A stretch of 64,000 bases of DNA from Agromyces mangrovi (GTDB taxonomy: Bacteria > Actinomycetota > Actinomycetes > Actinomycetales > Microbacteriaceae): assembly GCF_030296695.1 (NCBI RefSeq), contig NZ_AP027737.1, positions 1,364,001 through 1,428,000 of the forward strand. The letters run 5' to 3'. The stretch's first letter is position 1; each line of letters starts with the position of its first letter. Of the stretch, positions 27,971 to 36,464 are shown piece after piece. The translations under genes were made by a program, and so were the position numbers. Under the pieces are notes generated by a model that saw only the letters and a program-made list of their open reading frames with translations, was not told where the DNA came from and searched no databases.

Positions 27971-28208
27971 TCGCACCGGCCCGCCCAAATCACACGGGCC
28001 CGTGCTGCAACCCGGGCCACTGTCCACTCGACGGGCCGGCGTGATCGGCACGTGCCCGAAACGCACGTCTCGCTGAACCGCGGGGCCACCCCGAATCGCA
28101 CCGTCTTGCGGGAGCACTCGACTCGCACCGGCCCGCCCAAATCGCACCGGCACGTGCTGCAGCGCGGGCCGATGTCCGTTCGACGGGCCCGCGCGATCGG
28201 CACGCGCT
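27971..28208. repeat. Pair of imperfect ~86-bp direct repeats
   Basis: Segment 27971-28056 recurs at 28123-28208 (offset 152). Shared blocks include TCGCACCGGCCCGCCCAAAT, GTGCTGCA, a CTCGACGGGCC/TTCGACGGGCC block and GATCGGCACG. Extra short copies of AATCGCACCG occur at 28094 and 28141. This fills most of the 413-base gap before cofD; no gene was seen. Confidence 0.7.
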
Positions 28209-28339
28209 GCGGCACCGTGCGGCGCGGAGGCGCGGGTGGGAACGATCGGCACCGGTGCACCATCGTTCGGGCGCGGCGGCGCCAGCGCGAGCGACCGGGC
28301 ACGTGCCGGGTGAGCCCGCCGCCGACGTAGGCTGGGCGA

Positions 28340-29338
28340 ATGCGGATCGTGGTGCTCGCCGGAGGAGTCGGGGGCGCGAAGTACACGCGCGGGCTGCGCG
28401 AGGAGTGCATCCGCCGCTGGCCCGACGGCGAGGGCGGCACGACCGCCGAGATCGACGTCATCGTGAACACGGCCGACGACCTCTGGCTCGCGGGGCTGCG
28501 CCTGATGCCCGACTTCGACTCGCTGCTCTACGCGCTCGCGGGCGTGAACGACGAGATCCGCGGCTGGGGTCGCGCCGGCGAGACCGAGCGGGTCAGCGAC
28601 GAGCTCGCCGCGTGGGGCGCGGGCTGGCCGTGGTTCACCCTCGGCGACCTCGACCTGGGCACGCACATCGCCCGAACCTCGTGGCTGCGCGACGGCATGA
28701 CTCCGACGCAGGTCGCCGAGCGCCTCCAGCAGCGCTGGACGCTCGGCGCACGCCTGCACCCCGTCACCGACCACGAGATCGACACGCAGGTGCTCGTCGA
28801 CGACCCCGAGGCGCCCGCGGGCACCCGCGAGATGCACTTCCAGGAGTGGTGGACGCGGCATCGCGCGACGATGCGCGCCCGGTCGTTCCGCCAGCTCGAC
28901 ATCGAGGTCGCGCGCCCCGCCCCCGGCGTGCTCGAGACCCTCGCGAACGCCGACCTCATCATGCTCGCCCCGTCGAACCCGGTGGTCTCGATCGGCCCGA
29001 TCCTCGGCGTTCCCGGCGTGCGCGACGCCGTCACCGCGGCATCCGCCCCCGTCGTCGGCGTCTCGCCGATCATCGCCGGCTCGGTCGTGCGCGGCATGGC
29101 CGACGCGTGCCTCACGGCGATCGGGGTGGCGACGGATGCCGCTGCGGTCGCGCGTCACTACGGCGCCGCCTCGCACGGCGGCCTGCTCGACGCGTGGCTG
29201 GTCGACGAGACGGATGCCTCGAGCACCTCGTCGCTCGTCTCGGCGGGCATCCGCACGGCCGCGGTGCCGCTCTGGATGCACGACGTCGACACGTCGGCGA
29301 CGCTCGCGGGCGACGCGATCGACCTCGCGCTGCGCTGA
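28340..29338 (+). CDS. cofD: 2-phospho-L-lactate (phosphoenolpyruvate) transferase, F420 biosynthesis
   Basis: This 332-residue CofD/FbiA enzyme transfers the phospho-lactyl/enolpyruvyl moiety to 7,8-didemethyl-8-hydroxy-5-deazariboflavin, making (dehydro-)F420-0. The N-terminal LAGGVGGAKYTRGL nucleotide-binding loop, the VNTADD segment, the GDLDLGTH motif and the APSNPVVSIGPIL segment are all diagnostic. The gene stands alone, converging with the dioxygenase operon. cofC and cofE are 25 kb away in this window, and no fbiC is seen. Confidence 0.95.
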   Translation: MRIVVLAGGVGGAKYTRGLREECIRRWPDGEGGTTAEIDVIVNTADDLWLAGLRLMPDFDSLLYALAGVNDEIRGWGRAGETERVSDELAAWGAGWPWFTLGDLDLGTHIARTSWLRDGMTPTQVAERLQQRWTLGARLHPVTDHEIDTQVLVDDPEAPAGTREMHFQEWWTRHRATMRARSFRQLDIEVARPAPGVLETLANADLIMLAPSNPVVSIGPILGVPGVRDAVTAASAPVVGVSPIIAGSVVRGMADACLTAIGVATDAAAVARHYGAASHGGLLDAWLVDETDASSTSSLVSAGIRTAAVPLWMHDVDTSATLAGDAIDLALR

Positions 29339-29377
29339 CCCGGGGCATCCGCTCGCCGCCCCGGCCAGCGGAGAACG

Positions 29378-29725
29378 TCAGGGGATGTAGTCGACGTGCC
29401 CGTGCGGCGCGACGTCGGCGCGGTACCGCTCCACCAGGTCGCGCCAGCCGAAGCCGTCGCCGAACTCGTGCGTGTGCGCCGCCTCGATGAAGTGCCAGAG
29501 CAGGTACGGGTGGGCGCCGAGCGCGTAGAGGGCGGCGTGGTCGACCGCGGCGAACGCGTCGCGCTCCTCGGGCGTGAGCACCCGGTCGTCCGTCGGGAGG
29601 TCCGGCGTGCCGCCGCCCGCGAGCCACTCGTCGACGAAGCCGGCCGGGTCGGCGACGTAGCGCGAGACGGCGTCGTCGCTCATCTCGACGGCGCGCATGA
29701 ACTTGTCGATCATGTACTTCGTCAT
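29378..29725 (-). CDS. LigA-like small subunit of an extradiol dioxygenase
   Basis: This 115-residue helical protein is similar to LigA, the alpha subunit of protocatechuate 4,5-dioxygenase, which caps the active site of the LigB-type catalytic subunit. Features are the N-terminal YMIDKFMRAVEMSD segment and the C-terminal HPYLLWHFIEAAH region. The start at 29725 overlaps the stop of the catalytic subunit gene by four bases, so the two polypeptides are probably made in equal amounts. It is the last gene of the 34345-29378 operon. Confidence 0.82.
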   Translation of the reverse strand: MTKYMIDKFMRAVEMSDDAVSRYVADPAGFVDEWLAGGGTPDLPTDDRVLTPEERDAFAAVDHAALYALGAHPYLLWHFIEAAHTHEFGDGFGWRDLVERYRADVAPHGHVDYIP

Positions 29726-30564
29726 GCCGGCTTCCTCCACATGAAGAACGGGCTGGACGCGAAACGCGACTCGGTTGCCTCGGCCAGGTCGGCGGGCCGG
29801 CCGCCCATCGCGGCGAGCGCCGTGATGACGTTCACGTACTGGTAGGTCACGTTGCCGGCGGCCATGACGCGATCGAAGCGGCATCCGTCCACCGCGCCCT
29901 CGAGGTCGCCGTCGCGCATCCAGGCGACGGCGTCGGCGTCGAACTCGGGGTCGGGCGAGCCGGCGAACTGCCTCGGGCCGCCGACGTCGGTCGCCATGTG
30001 GCCCGAGGTGATGAGGGCGACGCGCGCGTCGGACTCCCAGGCGGCGATCGTCTCGCGCAGGTGCTCGCCGAGCACCGCGAACCGGCGCGGCGAGGGCAGC
30101 GGCGGCAGGGTCGCGTTGGTGTGGATCGGCACGATCGGCAGGTCGAGCTCGGGCCGCAGGTACTGCAGCGGGATCACGAAGCCGTGGTCGAGTCGCCACT
30201 CGTGGCTGACGGCGAAGTCGATCGCCTCGGGCAGCAGCTCGCGGCCGGCGATGGCCTCGGCGAGCTCCGGATGCCCCGTCAGCTCGACGTACTCCATGCC
30301 GAACGTGCGGACCTCGTTCTCGTAGGTGCCGTGGTACTGCGCGGCCTTGCCGACGACGAACGCGGGGGCGTGGTCGAAGAAGAACTGGCGGATGTGGTCG
30401 GTGCCGACGACGACGAGCACGTCGACGCCGAGCTCGCGGATGGTCTCGCGGATGCGAGCGAAGTTGCCCGCGACCGCGGCGAGGTCGTCGGGCATCGGGT
30501 CGCGCATCGCCCGCCAGAGCAGCGGGTTGTGCGGCGTCGCCGCCGCCATCACGAGTTCGGCCAT
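29722..30564 (-). CDS. LigB-type extradiol ring-cleavage dioxygenase, catalytic subunit
   Basis: This 280-residue class III extradiol dioxygenase has iron-binding candidates His12 in TPHNPL, His57 in VGTDHIRQFF, and an acidic residue near the C-terminus. The VSHEWRLDHGFVIPL segment with a second His cluster (near residue 125) is typical of LigB/HpcB/MhpB proteins. It should cleave a vicinal dihydroxy-aromatic or dihydroxy-heteroaromatic ring with O2. The preferred ring is not known. Neighbours (amidohydrolase, CoA transferase) fit downstream processing. Confidence 0.88.
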   Translation of the reverse strand: MAELVMAAATPHNPLLWRAMRDPMPDDLAAVAGNFARIRETIRELGVDVLVVVGTDHIRQFFFDHAPAFVVGKAAQYHGTYENEVRTFGMEYVELTGHPELAEAIAGRELLPEAIDFAVSHEWRLDHGFVIPLQYLRPELDLPIVPIHTNATLPPLPSPRRFAVLGEHLRETIAAWESDARVALITSGHMATDVGGPRQFAGSPDPEFDADAVAWMRDGDLEGAVDGCRFDRVMAAGNVTYQYVNVITALAAMGGRPADLAEATESRFASSPFFMWRKPA

Positions 30565-30668
30565 GCGTGCCGCCTTCCGTCGGGGTCGAGTGCGGGGTCG
30601 AATTCTGGTTCGAGGGGCGATCGGATGCCGCGACCGGCGGTGGACGGAACCCCCGGCGCGGCACCCGG

Positions 30669-31532
30669 TCAGAGCCCGAACAGGGTCCGGGCGTTGTCCA
30701 GCAGGATCTTCTGCCTGGACGTCTCCTTGAGTCCGAGGTCGTCGAACTCGCGCATCCAGCGATCGGCCGTCATGACCGGCCAGTCCGACCCGAACAGCAC
30801 CCGGTCGGTGATGAGCGAGTCCGCGTAGCGCACGACCTCCGGGGGCAGGTACTTCGGCGCCCAGCCGGAGAGGTCGAGGTAGACGTTCGACTTGTGCCAG
30901 ACCATCGCGAGGTTCTCGAGGTGCCACGGCCACGCGGGGTGCGCGCTGATGATCTTGAGCTCGGGGAACTCGGCGGCGACGTCGTCGATGTAGGGCACCG
31001 GCCGGGCGTTCTCGAGCCGGTACCCGCCGCCGCCGGGCGTGCCCGCGCCGGCCCCCGGGAAGCCGGAGTGGAACATGACCACGAGCCCGAGCTCGGCGCA
31101 GGTCTCCCAGATGGGGAAGAACCGGCGGTCGTTCGGCAGGAACTTCTGGCGGGCCGGGTTGAGCTCGCCGACACCCTTGATGCCGTACTCGGCGTGCATG
31201 CGGCGGATCTCGGCGATCGCGGCCTCGCCCTTCCACGGGTCGATGCCCGCGAAGGCGAGGAAGACGTCGGGGTGGTCGGCCTGTGCCCGGCCGAGCAGGT
31301 CGTTCGGCGCGCCCGGGATGCCCGACGTCGTCTCGGAATCGGAGTTGACGATGACCGCCATCATGCGCCGGTCGCGGTACTGGTCGGCCTGCTCGGCGAA
31401 CGAGACCACGGGCCGCTCGCGTCCGAAGTGCTTGGCCATCTGGGTGTGGCGCGACCCCATCGCGGCGAGGAACTCCTCGGTCTGCGGGTGGGTGTGCGCG
31501 TCGATGGCGACGAGGTCGTCGGGGATGCTCAT
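30669..31532 (-). CDS. Amidohydrolase-family protein (ACMSD/LigW-like, possible decarboxylase or hydratase)
   Basis: This 287-residue metal-dependent amidohydrolase-2 protein has the metal motif DAHTHP at residues 11-16, His in VMFHSGFPG, His in ISAHPAWPWH and Asp in LFGSDWPVM. The family includes decarboxylases of ring-cleavage products and hydroxybenzoates, and hydrolases/hydratases of the meta-cleavage pathway. The next gene downstream encodes the ring-cleavage enzyme. Its start overlaps the CoA transferase stop by four bases. Confidence 0.85.
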   Translation of the reverse strand: MSIPDDLVAIDAHTHPQTEEFLAAMGSRHTQMAKHFGRERPVVSFAEQADQYRDRRMMAVIVNSDSETTSGIPGAPNDLLGRAQADHPDVFLAFAGIDPWKGEAAIAEIRRMHAEYGIKGVGELNPARQKFLPNDRRFFPIWETCAELGLVVMFHSGFPGAGAGTPGGGGYRLENARPVPYIDDVAAEFPELKIISAHPAWPWHLENLAMVWHKSNVYLDLSGWAPKYLPPEVVRYADSLITDRVLFGSDWPVMTADRWMREFDDLGLKETSRQKILLDNARTLFGL

Positions 31533-32704
31533 GCGCGGGCTCCTTCGGTACGCGGCCGGGTGAGTGCCTCGGTGTCGGCGCCGAGCAGCGGCGCGGCGTG
31601 GAGTGCTGGGCGGCCGCTGCGGTGGAACCGCGTGCTCGGCGCGGGCACGCGTACGGTGCCGCCGGCCGGGCTCGCGATCTCCTCGACCAGTCCCATCGCG
31701 GCGACCTGCGGGTCGTCGAACAGGTCGGCCACGGTGTTCAGCGGGCCGTGTGGGATGTCATGGGCCGCGAGCCGCTGCATCCAGTGCTCCCTGGGCTTCG
31801 CGGCCGTGATGGCCTTGAGTTCCACATCGAGCTCGTCGTAGTTGCGCACGCGGCCCTCGCGGGTCGCGAACCGCGGGTCGTCGGCGAGGTCGGGGCGCTC
31901 GAGCACGTCGAGCAGGCCGGTCCAGAACTTCTCGGGCACCGACATGTGGATGACGAACGCCTTCCCGTCGGAGCCGACGCACGCGTACGCCTGCGCGCGC
32001 CGGGGGCGGGAGTCGGGCGCCGCGACCTGACCGGTCTCGAGGTAGGTCGACGCGGCCTCGGTCACGAAGTCGATGAGGGAGCCGACCATCGAGACCTCGA
32101 GGTGCTCGCCCTCGCCGCGCGCCTCGCGGGCGTGCAGTGCCGCGAGAACGGCCTGCGCGGCCGACATGCCCGACAGCAGGTCGGAGAACGCCGGCCCGAG
32201 CGGGCGCAGCACGCTGTCGGGCACGACCTGGCTGTACATGCCGCCGACCGCCGAGATGACGGTGTCGTACGCCGGGCGCCTCGCGTACGGGCCCTCGGGT
32301 CCGAAGCCCGTGATGGCGCACGAGATGAGCCGCGGGTTGCGGGCGCGCAGCACCTCGGGGCCGAAGCCGAGGCGCTCGGCGACCCCCGGGCGGAAGTTCT
32401 CGATCAGCACGTCGGCGTCCTCGGCCAGTTCGAGCAGGCGCTCCAGGCCCTCCGGATCCTTCAGGTCGAGCACGACCCCGCGCTTGCCGCGGTTGTAGGC
32501 GGCGAACTGCGGGCTGTACGTGCCGCTGCCCTCCCACCGGCGCATCGGGTCGCCGTCGGGCGACTCGACCTTGATCACGTCGGCGCCCAGGTCGGCCAGC
32601 AGCTTCGCCGCGTACGGGCCCGAGATGTACTGGCCGAGCTCGATCACGCGCACGCCGGCGAGCGGCCCGCGGGCGTCGTCGGTCGGCCGGGAGTGGTCGG
32701 TCAT
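31529..32704 (-). CDS. CaiB/BaiF family CoA transferase
   Basis: This 391-residue class III CoA transferase has the N-terminal GVRVIELGQYISGPYAAKLLADLGADVIKVE region, given here by its ends (residues 17-47), and the expected catalytic Asp in AFSDLLSGMSAAQAV near residue 170. The small-domain residues around PDLADDPRFAT are also present. It would move CoA between carboxylic acids of the pathway. Four-base overlaps link it to the OsmC gene upstream and the amidohydrolase gene downstream. Confidence 0.92.
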   Translation of the reverse strand: MTDHSRPTDDARGPLAGVRVIELGQYISGPYAAKLLADLGADVIKVESPDGDPMRRWEGSGTYSPQFAAYNRGKRGVVLDLKDPEGLERLLELAEDADVLIENFRPGVAERLGFGPEVLRARNPRLISCAITGFGPEGPYARRPAYDTVISAVGGMYSQVVPDSVLRPLGPAFSDLLSGMSAAQAVLAALHAREARGEGEHLEVSMVGSLIDFVTEAASTYLETGQVAAPDSRPRRAQAYACVGSDGKAFVIHMSVPEKFWTGLLDVLERPDLADDPRFATREGRVRNYDELDVELKAITAAKPREHWMQRLAAHDIPHGPLNTVADLFDDPQVAAMGLVEEIASPAGGTVRVPAPSTRFHRSGRPALHAAPLLGADTEALTRPRTEGARA

Positions 32705-33342
32705 CGGGTCTGCTCCTGTTCGTGTTCGGTGCGCAGCTCGGCCGGGCGCTCGTCGAGCACGGCGCGTCCGTTGTGCTCCAGCATGAGGTGCACGGGCACC
32801 GCACGCGACATGAGTGCGCTGATCGGGCAGCACGCAACCGCCTCGCGGAGCATGCCCACGGCAGCGGCATCCGTCGCCGAGTCCTCGACGCGCACGTCGA
32901 GCACGAACCACTGCGGATGCTGCGGTGCGTCGCCCACCCCGAGCTCGCCGCGCGTGTCGAGCAGGGTGCGCACGTCGAGGTCGAGACGGAGCACGGCGAC
33001 GTCGCGCGCCGACCAGGTCTTGGCCGCCCAGCCGAGCACGCAGAACGCGATCCCGCTCAGCAGGTAGCGCATGGGGCTGGGCGCGGAGCCCGCGCCGCCG
33101 CGGTCGGGCGCCTCGTCGGCGCGGAACTCGACGTCGGTGCCGTACTGCGTGAACCGGGAGACGGCCGTGACATCGCGCTCGAGCGAGGCCGACACCCAGG
33201 GGCGCACGAGGCCCGCGTCGGCATCCTTCCACAGCCGCTCCGACGAGCGGTGCATCGAGGCGCGCAGCGCCTGTCGGTCGACGATGGGCTCGGGGGCATC
33301 CGTGTCCCGACGGCCCGGTGCGGCGGTGCGCTCAGGCGACAT
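32701..33342 (-). CDS. OsmC/Ohr family protein
   Basis: This 213-residue OsmC-like protein has candidate redox Cys in LSGIAFCVLGWAA (near residue 100) and in AVACCPISALMSRAVP (near 172), with the second half matching the family helix. OsmC proteins act as thiol peroxidases, but in catabolic operons the role is often obscure. The N-terminal extension of about 45 residues (DRQALRASMHRSSERLW) is longer than usual. The gene overlaps the CoA transferase start by four bases and the alcohol dehydrogenase stop by 11 bases. Confidence 0.8.
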   Translation of the reverse strand: MSPERTAAPGRRDTDAPEPIVDRQALRASMHRSSERLWKDADAGLVRPWVSASLERDVTAVSRFTQYGTDVEFRADEAPDRGGAGSAPSPMRYLLSGIAFCVLGWAAKTWSARDVAVLRLDLDVRTLLDTRGELGVGDAPQHPQWFVLDVRVEDSATDAAAVGMLREAVACCPISALMSRAVPVHLMLEHNGRAVLDERPAELRTEHEQEQTR

Positions 33343-34345
33343 CGACGATCACCTTCCCCGTGCGGTGCTCGCCGAACTCGCGGTATGCGTCGGCGATGCG
33401 GTCGAGTGGATAGCGGCGCGCGATCGGCGGCCGCACGACCCCGTCGGCGACGAGGTCGATGCCCCGGCGCACTTGGGCGTGGTCGGCGCTCGCCACGCCG
33501 ATGAGACGCAGGCGGCGGAGGTAGAAGGCCCGCGCGTCGAGCTCGAGCGAGGTCTCGACGGAGGCCGAGCAGAAGACGGCGCGGCCGCCCCAGCGGAGGG
33601 CGCCCACGCCCGCGGCCAGCATGCCGGCGTGGCCGCTCACGTCGAGGGCGACGTCGACCCCCTCGGGCAGCGCACGGGCGAGTTCGGCGGCGAGGTCGTC
33701 GGGCGACGACGCCCGCAGCGTGGTCACGTCTGGTCCGACCTCGAGCGGCTGCCGCGACGCGGCGACCACCTCGGCGCCCAGGTGTCGCGCGAGCTGCACG
33801 GCGACCTGGCCGAGCGTGCCGCTCGCGCCGGTGACGAGCACCCGCTCGCCCGCAGCGACGCCGGCCGTCTCGAGCGCGTTCAGCACGATCGGCACGCTGT
33901 GCACGGCCGCCGACGCGGTGGCCGCGTCGAGATCGCGCCGGTCGGCCGCGTTGCGCTCGGGCACCGTCACGAGCTCGGCGGCGCCGCCGTCGCGGTGTCC
34001 GCCGATCACGGTCTGCGCGGGGCAGTCGGCCTCGCGACCCCGCGCGCACCACGCGCAGGCACCGCACGGCACGTTGGGCTTCACGACGACCCGCTCGCCG
34101 ACGCGGGCGGGGTCGACACCGGCTCCCACGGCCACGATCGTTCCGGCCGGGTCGAGGCCCAGCGTGCGCGGGAGCCGCACCGCCGCCCCCGGGCCGACGC
34201 CCGCGATGAGGTTCAGGTCGAGCTGGTTGACCCCGACGGTCTCGACGGCCACGAGCACATCGCCCGCTGCGGGCTCGGGCGCGGCGACGTCGTCCACCCG
34301 CAGGCCGTCGAGGCGGTGCGCGGTGAGGCGGGCCGCTCGAACCAT
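33332..34345 (-). CDS. Zinc-type alcohol dehydrogenase / quinone reductase-like MDR protein
   Basis: This 337-residue medium-chain dehydrogenase/reductase has a GroES-like domain with four lobe Cys (CGACAWCARGREADC, residues 85-105) and a Rossmann motif, GASGTLGQVAVQLA near 165. The catalytic-zinc Cys typical of ADHs is not obvious (GVNQLDLN replaces it). It is the first gene of the six-gene operon ending at 29378; a perfect TGGATACTGTATCCA palindrome lies 54 bases upstream. The substrate is unknown. Confidence 0.88.
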   Translation of the reverse strand: MVRAARLTAHRLDGLRVDDVAAPEPAAGDVLVAVETVGVNQLDLNLIAGVGPGAAVRLPRTLGLDPAGTIVAVGAGVDPARVGERVVVKPNVPCGACAWCARGREADCPAQTVIGGHRDGGAAELVTVPERNAADRRDLDAATASAAVHSVPIVLNALETAGVAAGERVLVTGASGTLGQVAVQLARHLGAEVVAASRQPLEVGPDVTTLRASSPDDLAAELARALPEGVDVALDVSGHAGMLAAGVGALRWGGRAVFCSASVETSLELDARAFYLRRLRLIGVASADHAQVRRGIDLVADGVVRPPIARRYPLDRIADAYREFGEHRTGKVIVDVA

Positions 34346-34398
34346 GTCGTCTCGCCTCCTCGGGTGGGAGCCGTCGGCGGCCCCGCGTTTCGTCGTCT

Positions 34399-34413
34399 TG
34401 GATACTGTATCCA
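34399..34413. promoter_or_regulatory. Regulon palindrome, TGGATAC-T-GTATCCA
   Basis: A perfect 15-base palindrome in front of the alcohol dehydrogenase operon. It is one of five related sites in the window, and its ATAC-N-GTAT core suits a FadR-subfamily GntR dimer. The likely binder is encoded at 55935-56705. Confidence 0.8.
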
Positions 34414-34511
34414 GAATCACCCGGACCTGTCCACGGTCATTCGACGATACGTGCCCAGGTAACGACCGCGTTGCGAGTCTCGGTGCATCCGTAGACACCC
34501 TCCACCACTTT

Positions 34512-34524
34512 GGATACAGTATCC
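34512..34524. promoter_or_regulatory. Regulon palindrome, GGATAC-A-GTATCC
   Basis: A perfect 13-base palindrome 71 bases before the substrate-binding protein gene (start 34595) and 112 bases centre-to-centre from the site at 34399. It is the second site of the divergent promoter. Confidence 0.8.
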
Positions 34525-34594
34525 GCAATTCGCGGGAGGCCTTCTGCACAGCGGGAAGCCGACCGTGAGGAACCCGCCGAGAATGGAGAAAGTC

Positions 34595-35677
34595 ATGCGC
34601 AATTCCAGAGCACGGTACGGCCTCATGCTGGCCGCGGGGGTCTCCGCCCTCGCGCTGCTGGCGGGCTGTGCGGCGACCGACACGGCCACGGGATCCGACG
34701 AACCCGTCGAGATCGCCGACGGCGAGCCCGGTCCCGCCGAGGACACCGAGATCACGGTGGCCATCCCCTTCCCCGACATCACGATGTACTCGATGTACGT
34801 CCTCGCCACCGACCTCGGGTACTACGAGGAGGAGGGCCTCACGGTCGAGGTGATCACGGCCGACAACGTCACCGCCGCGGTGGCCTCGGGCAGCGCCGAC
34901 ATCGGCGTCGAGAGCACCGGCACCGTGATCGAGGCGATCCGCGGCGGCGTCGAGGTCGAGCTCGTGAGCGGCCACTACTGCCGCCAGAACTTCGACTTCG
35001 CCGTGCAGGACGGCATCACCTCGGTCGACCAGCTCGAGGGCACCTCGGTGGTGCTCGCCGGCACGCCCGGCGACCCCGCGGAGTTCCAGCGCGCGCTGGT
35101 GCTGCAGGAGGAGGGCTGGGACCTCGACACGGTGAACGTCGAGGTCGTCTACCCGGGCCCCGGCTCCGAGTCGTGGACCGAGTTCTTCGTGAACGACCGC
35201 ATCACGCTGCAGCCGTTCTACGGCGACGACCTGCCGGCGCTCGAGGCGCACGACGCGAACATCATCGTCGAGTCGCTGCGCAACTGGGCGAACGACGTGC
35301 AGATCGCCGGCGACGGCTGGATCGAGGAGAACCCGAACACGCTCGTGCGCTTCCTGCGCGCGACGATCAAGGCGACGCAGTACCTCACCGCGCCGGCTCC
35401 GGGCGAGTTCCCCGAGAACGTCGACAGCGTGCTCGACATCTACGAGGCCAACGACTTCGACGTCGCCGACCTCCGCGAGAACGAGACGCCGTGGGTGCTC
35501 GACGGGCACCTGGCCTGCGACAACCTCTACTTCGACGCCGCGGCGTGGGACGAGACGGTCGAGACGCAGTCGCTCCAGCCGATCGAGTTCGACGACGCAC
35601 AGCTCGCGTACCTGCTGAAGGCGCAGGAACTGCTCGGCATCGACAACGCCGGACCGGAGACGCTGCCCTACCCCTGA
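34595..35677 (+). CDS. ABC importer substrate-binding lipoprotein (NMT1/THI5-like)
   Basis: This 360-residue lipoprotein begins at the ATG at 34595, preceded by GGAGAAAG. It has the lipobox LLAGC near residue 24 and an acidic linker. The mature domain begins EITVAIPFPDITMYSMYV, of the SsuA/THI5-like periplasmic-binding fold. Its permeases and ATPase are encoded in the convergent operon at 36465-39006. The regulon palindrome upstream ties it to the dioxygenase operon. The ligand is unknown, probably a small heterocycle or aromatic. Confidence 0.9.
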   Translation: MRNSRARYGLMLAAGVSALALLAGCAATDTATGSDEPVEIADGEPGPAEDTEITVAIPFPDITMYSMYVLATDLGYYEEEGLTVEVITADNVTAAVASGSADIGVESTGTVIEAIRGGVEVELVSGHYCRQNFDFAVQDGITSVDQLEGTSVVLAGTPGDPAEFQRALVLQEEGWDLDTVNVEVVYPGPGSESWTEFFVNDRITLQPFYGDDLPALEAHDANIIVESLRNWANDVQIAGDGWIEENPNTLVRFLRATIKATQYLTAPAPGEFPENVDSVLDIYEANDFDVADLRENETPWVLDGHLACDNLYFDAAAWDETVETQSLQPIEFDDAQLAYLLKAQELLGIDNAGPETLPYP

Positions 35678-35693
35678 GTCGGGCCGTATCCTC

Positions 35694-35733
35694 GAAGCGC
35701 CCCCACCGCAGCGCATGACGGTGGGGGCGCTTC
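35694..35733 (+). terminator. Perfect 15-bp hairpin terminator after the substrate-binding protein gene
   Basis: GAAGCGCCCCCACCG (35694-35708) and CGGTGGGGGCGCTTC (35719-35733) pair perfectly around a ten-base loop, 17 bases after the stop at 35677. Confidence 0.8.
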
Positions 35734-35859
35734 GCTGTGCACGGGAGTGTTCCGTGCGCATTCGAGGGCGAGCGGATGCCCCTGGCGCGCGCCCATGGTC
35801 GGCCGGCGCACCCGGTCGGCGCAGTGTCCCGGGATCCGCGCCGGCCAGCCGCCGCCATT

Positions 35860-35883
35860 GCGGCCAGCCATGCGGCTGGCCGC
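35860..35883. repeat. Inverted repeat GCGGCCAGCC-ATGC-GGCTGGCCGC
   Basis: Perfect ten-base arms in the gene-free interval 35678-36036, with several further GGCCAG/CTGGCC words around it. It may be the remnant of a repeat element or an extra terminator; no gene was seen in this 359-base gap. Confidence 0.5.
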
Positions 35884-35972
35884 GGCGCAGACTGGCCGCA
35901 GCGGATCTCGCCGGGAGCAGGTCGCGCTCGTGCGAGGCATCCGCCCGCCCTGGCCCTAGCCCCGCCCGGGCA

Positions 35973-36030
35973 CGCGAGAAGCCGGCCCCCGTCTACTGCG
36001 CATGAAACGGGGGCCGGCGGTCTTCTCGCG
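35973..36030 (-). terminator. Long hairpin terminator after ridA
   Basis: CGCGAGAA-GCCGGCCCCCGT (35973-35992) pairs with ACGGGGGCCGGC (36007-36018) and TTCTCGCG (36023-36030), with a four-base bulge. It lies just beyond the ridA stop at 36037 and ends the 42386-36037 operon. Confidence 0.75.
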
Positions 36031-36036
36031 GGGCGC

Positions 36037-36438
36037 CTACTCCTTCGACGGCAGCGCCGCGATGGCCTCGATCTCGAACAGGTAGTCGGGGTTGGCGAAG
36101 CCCGCGACCTGCACGAGCGTCGACACGGGGAAGTCGTGCGTGAAGAACCGCGCGCGCACCTCCCGCAGCTCGTCGCGCATGAGCCGGAAGTCCTCGCCCA
36201 GGTAGACGTTGACCTTGACGATGTCGGCCATGCTGCCGCCCGCCGACTCGAGCACGCGGCGGAGGTTGTCGAACGCGACCTCGGCCTGCTCGACCGCGCC
36301 CGTCGGCATGGTGCCGTCGAGCCGGTAGCCGATGATGCCGCTCACGAACAGCAGGTCGCCGCCCGAGACCCGGATGGCCTGGCTGAAGTCGGCCGTGGGC
36401 GGGTAGACGCCCTGCGGCACGATGATCTCCTTCTGCAT
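36037..36438 (-). CDS. RidA family protein (reactive imine/enamine deaminase)
   Basis: This 133-residue YjgF/YER057c/UK114-family protein has the C-terminal Arg/Glu signature region (VQVAGFANPDYLFEIEAIA) and the N-terminal GGDLLFVSGIIG strand. RidA hydrolyses reactive 2-aminoacrylate-type imines, and RutC of uracil catabolism belongs here too. As the last gene in an operon with a cyclic amidohydrolase and LLM oxidoreductase, it plausibly handles an imine or aminoacrylate-like intermediate. ATG at 36438. Confidence 0.9.
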   Translation of the reverse strand: MQKEIIVPQGVYPPTADFSQAIRVSGGDLLFVSGIIGYRLDGTMPTGAVEQAEVAFDNLRRVLESAGGSMADIVKVNVYLGEDFRLMRDELREVRARFFTHDFPVSTLVQVAGFANPDYLFEIEAIAALPSKE

Positions 36439-36464
36439 CCGCACTCCCTTCCGCGGGCCGCCCG

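Noticed and set aside
27971..28208. CRISPR array
   Set aside because: Only two long degenerate copies without regular spacers and no cas genes; direct repeats of another kind.
34346..34594. Possible additional small gene between the alcohol dehydrogenase and binding-protein genes
   Set aside because: Frames here are short, lack ribosome binding sites and cover the two palindromic operators.
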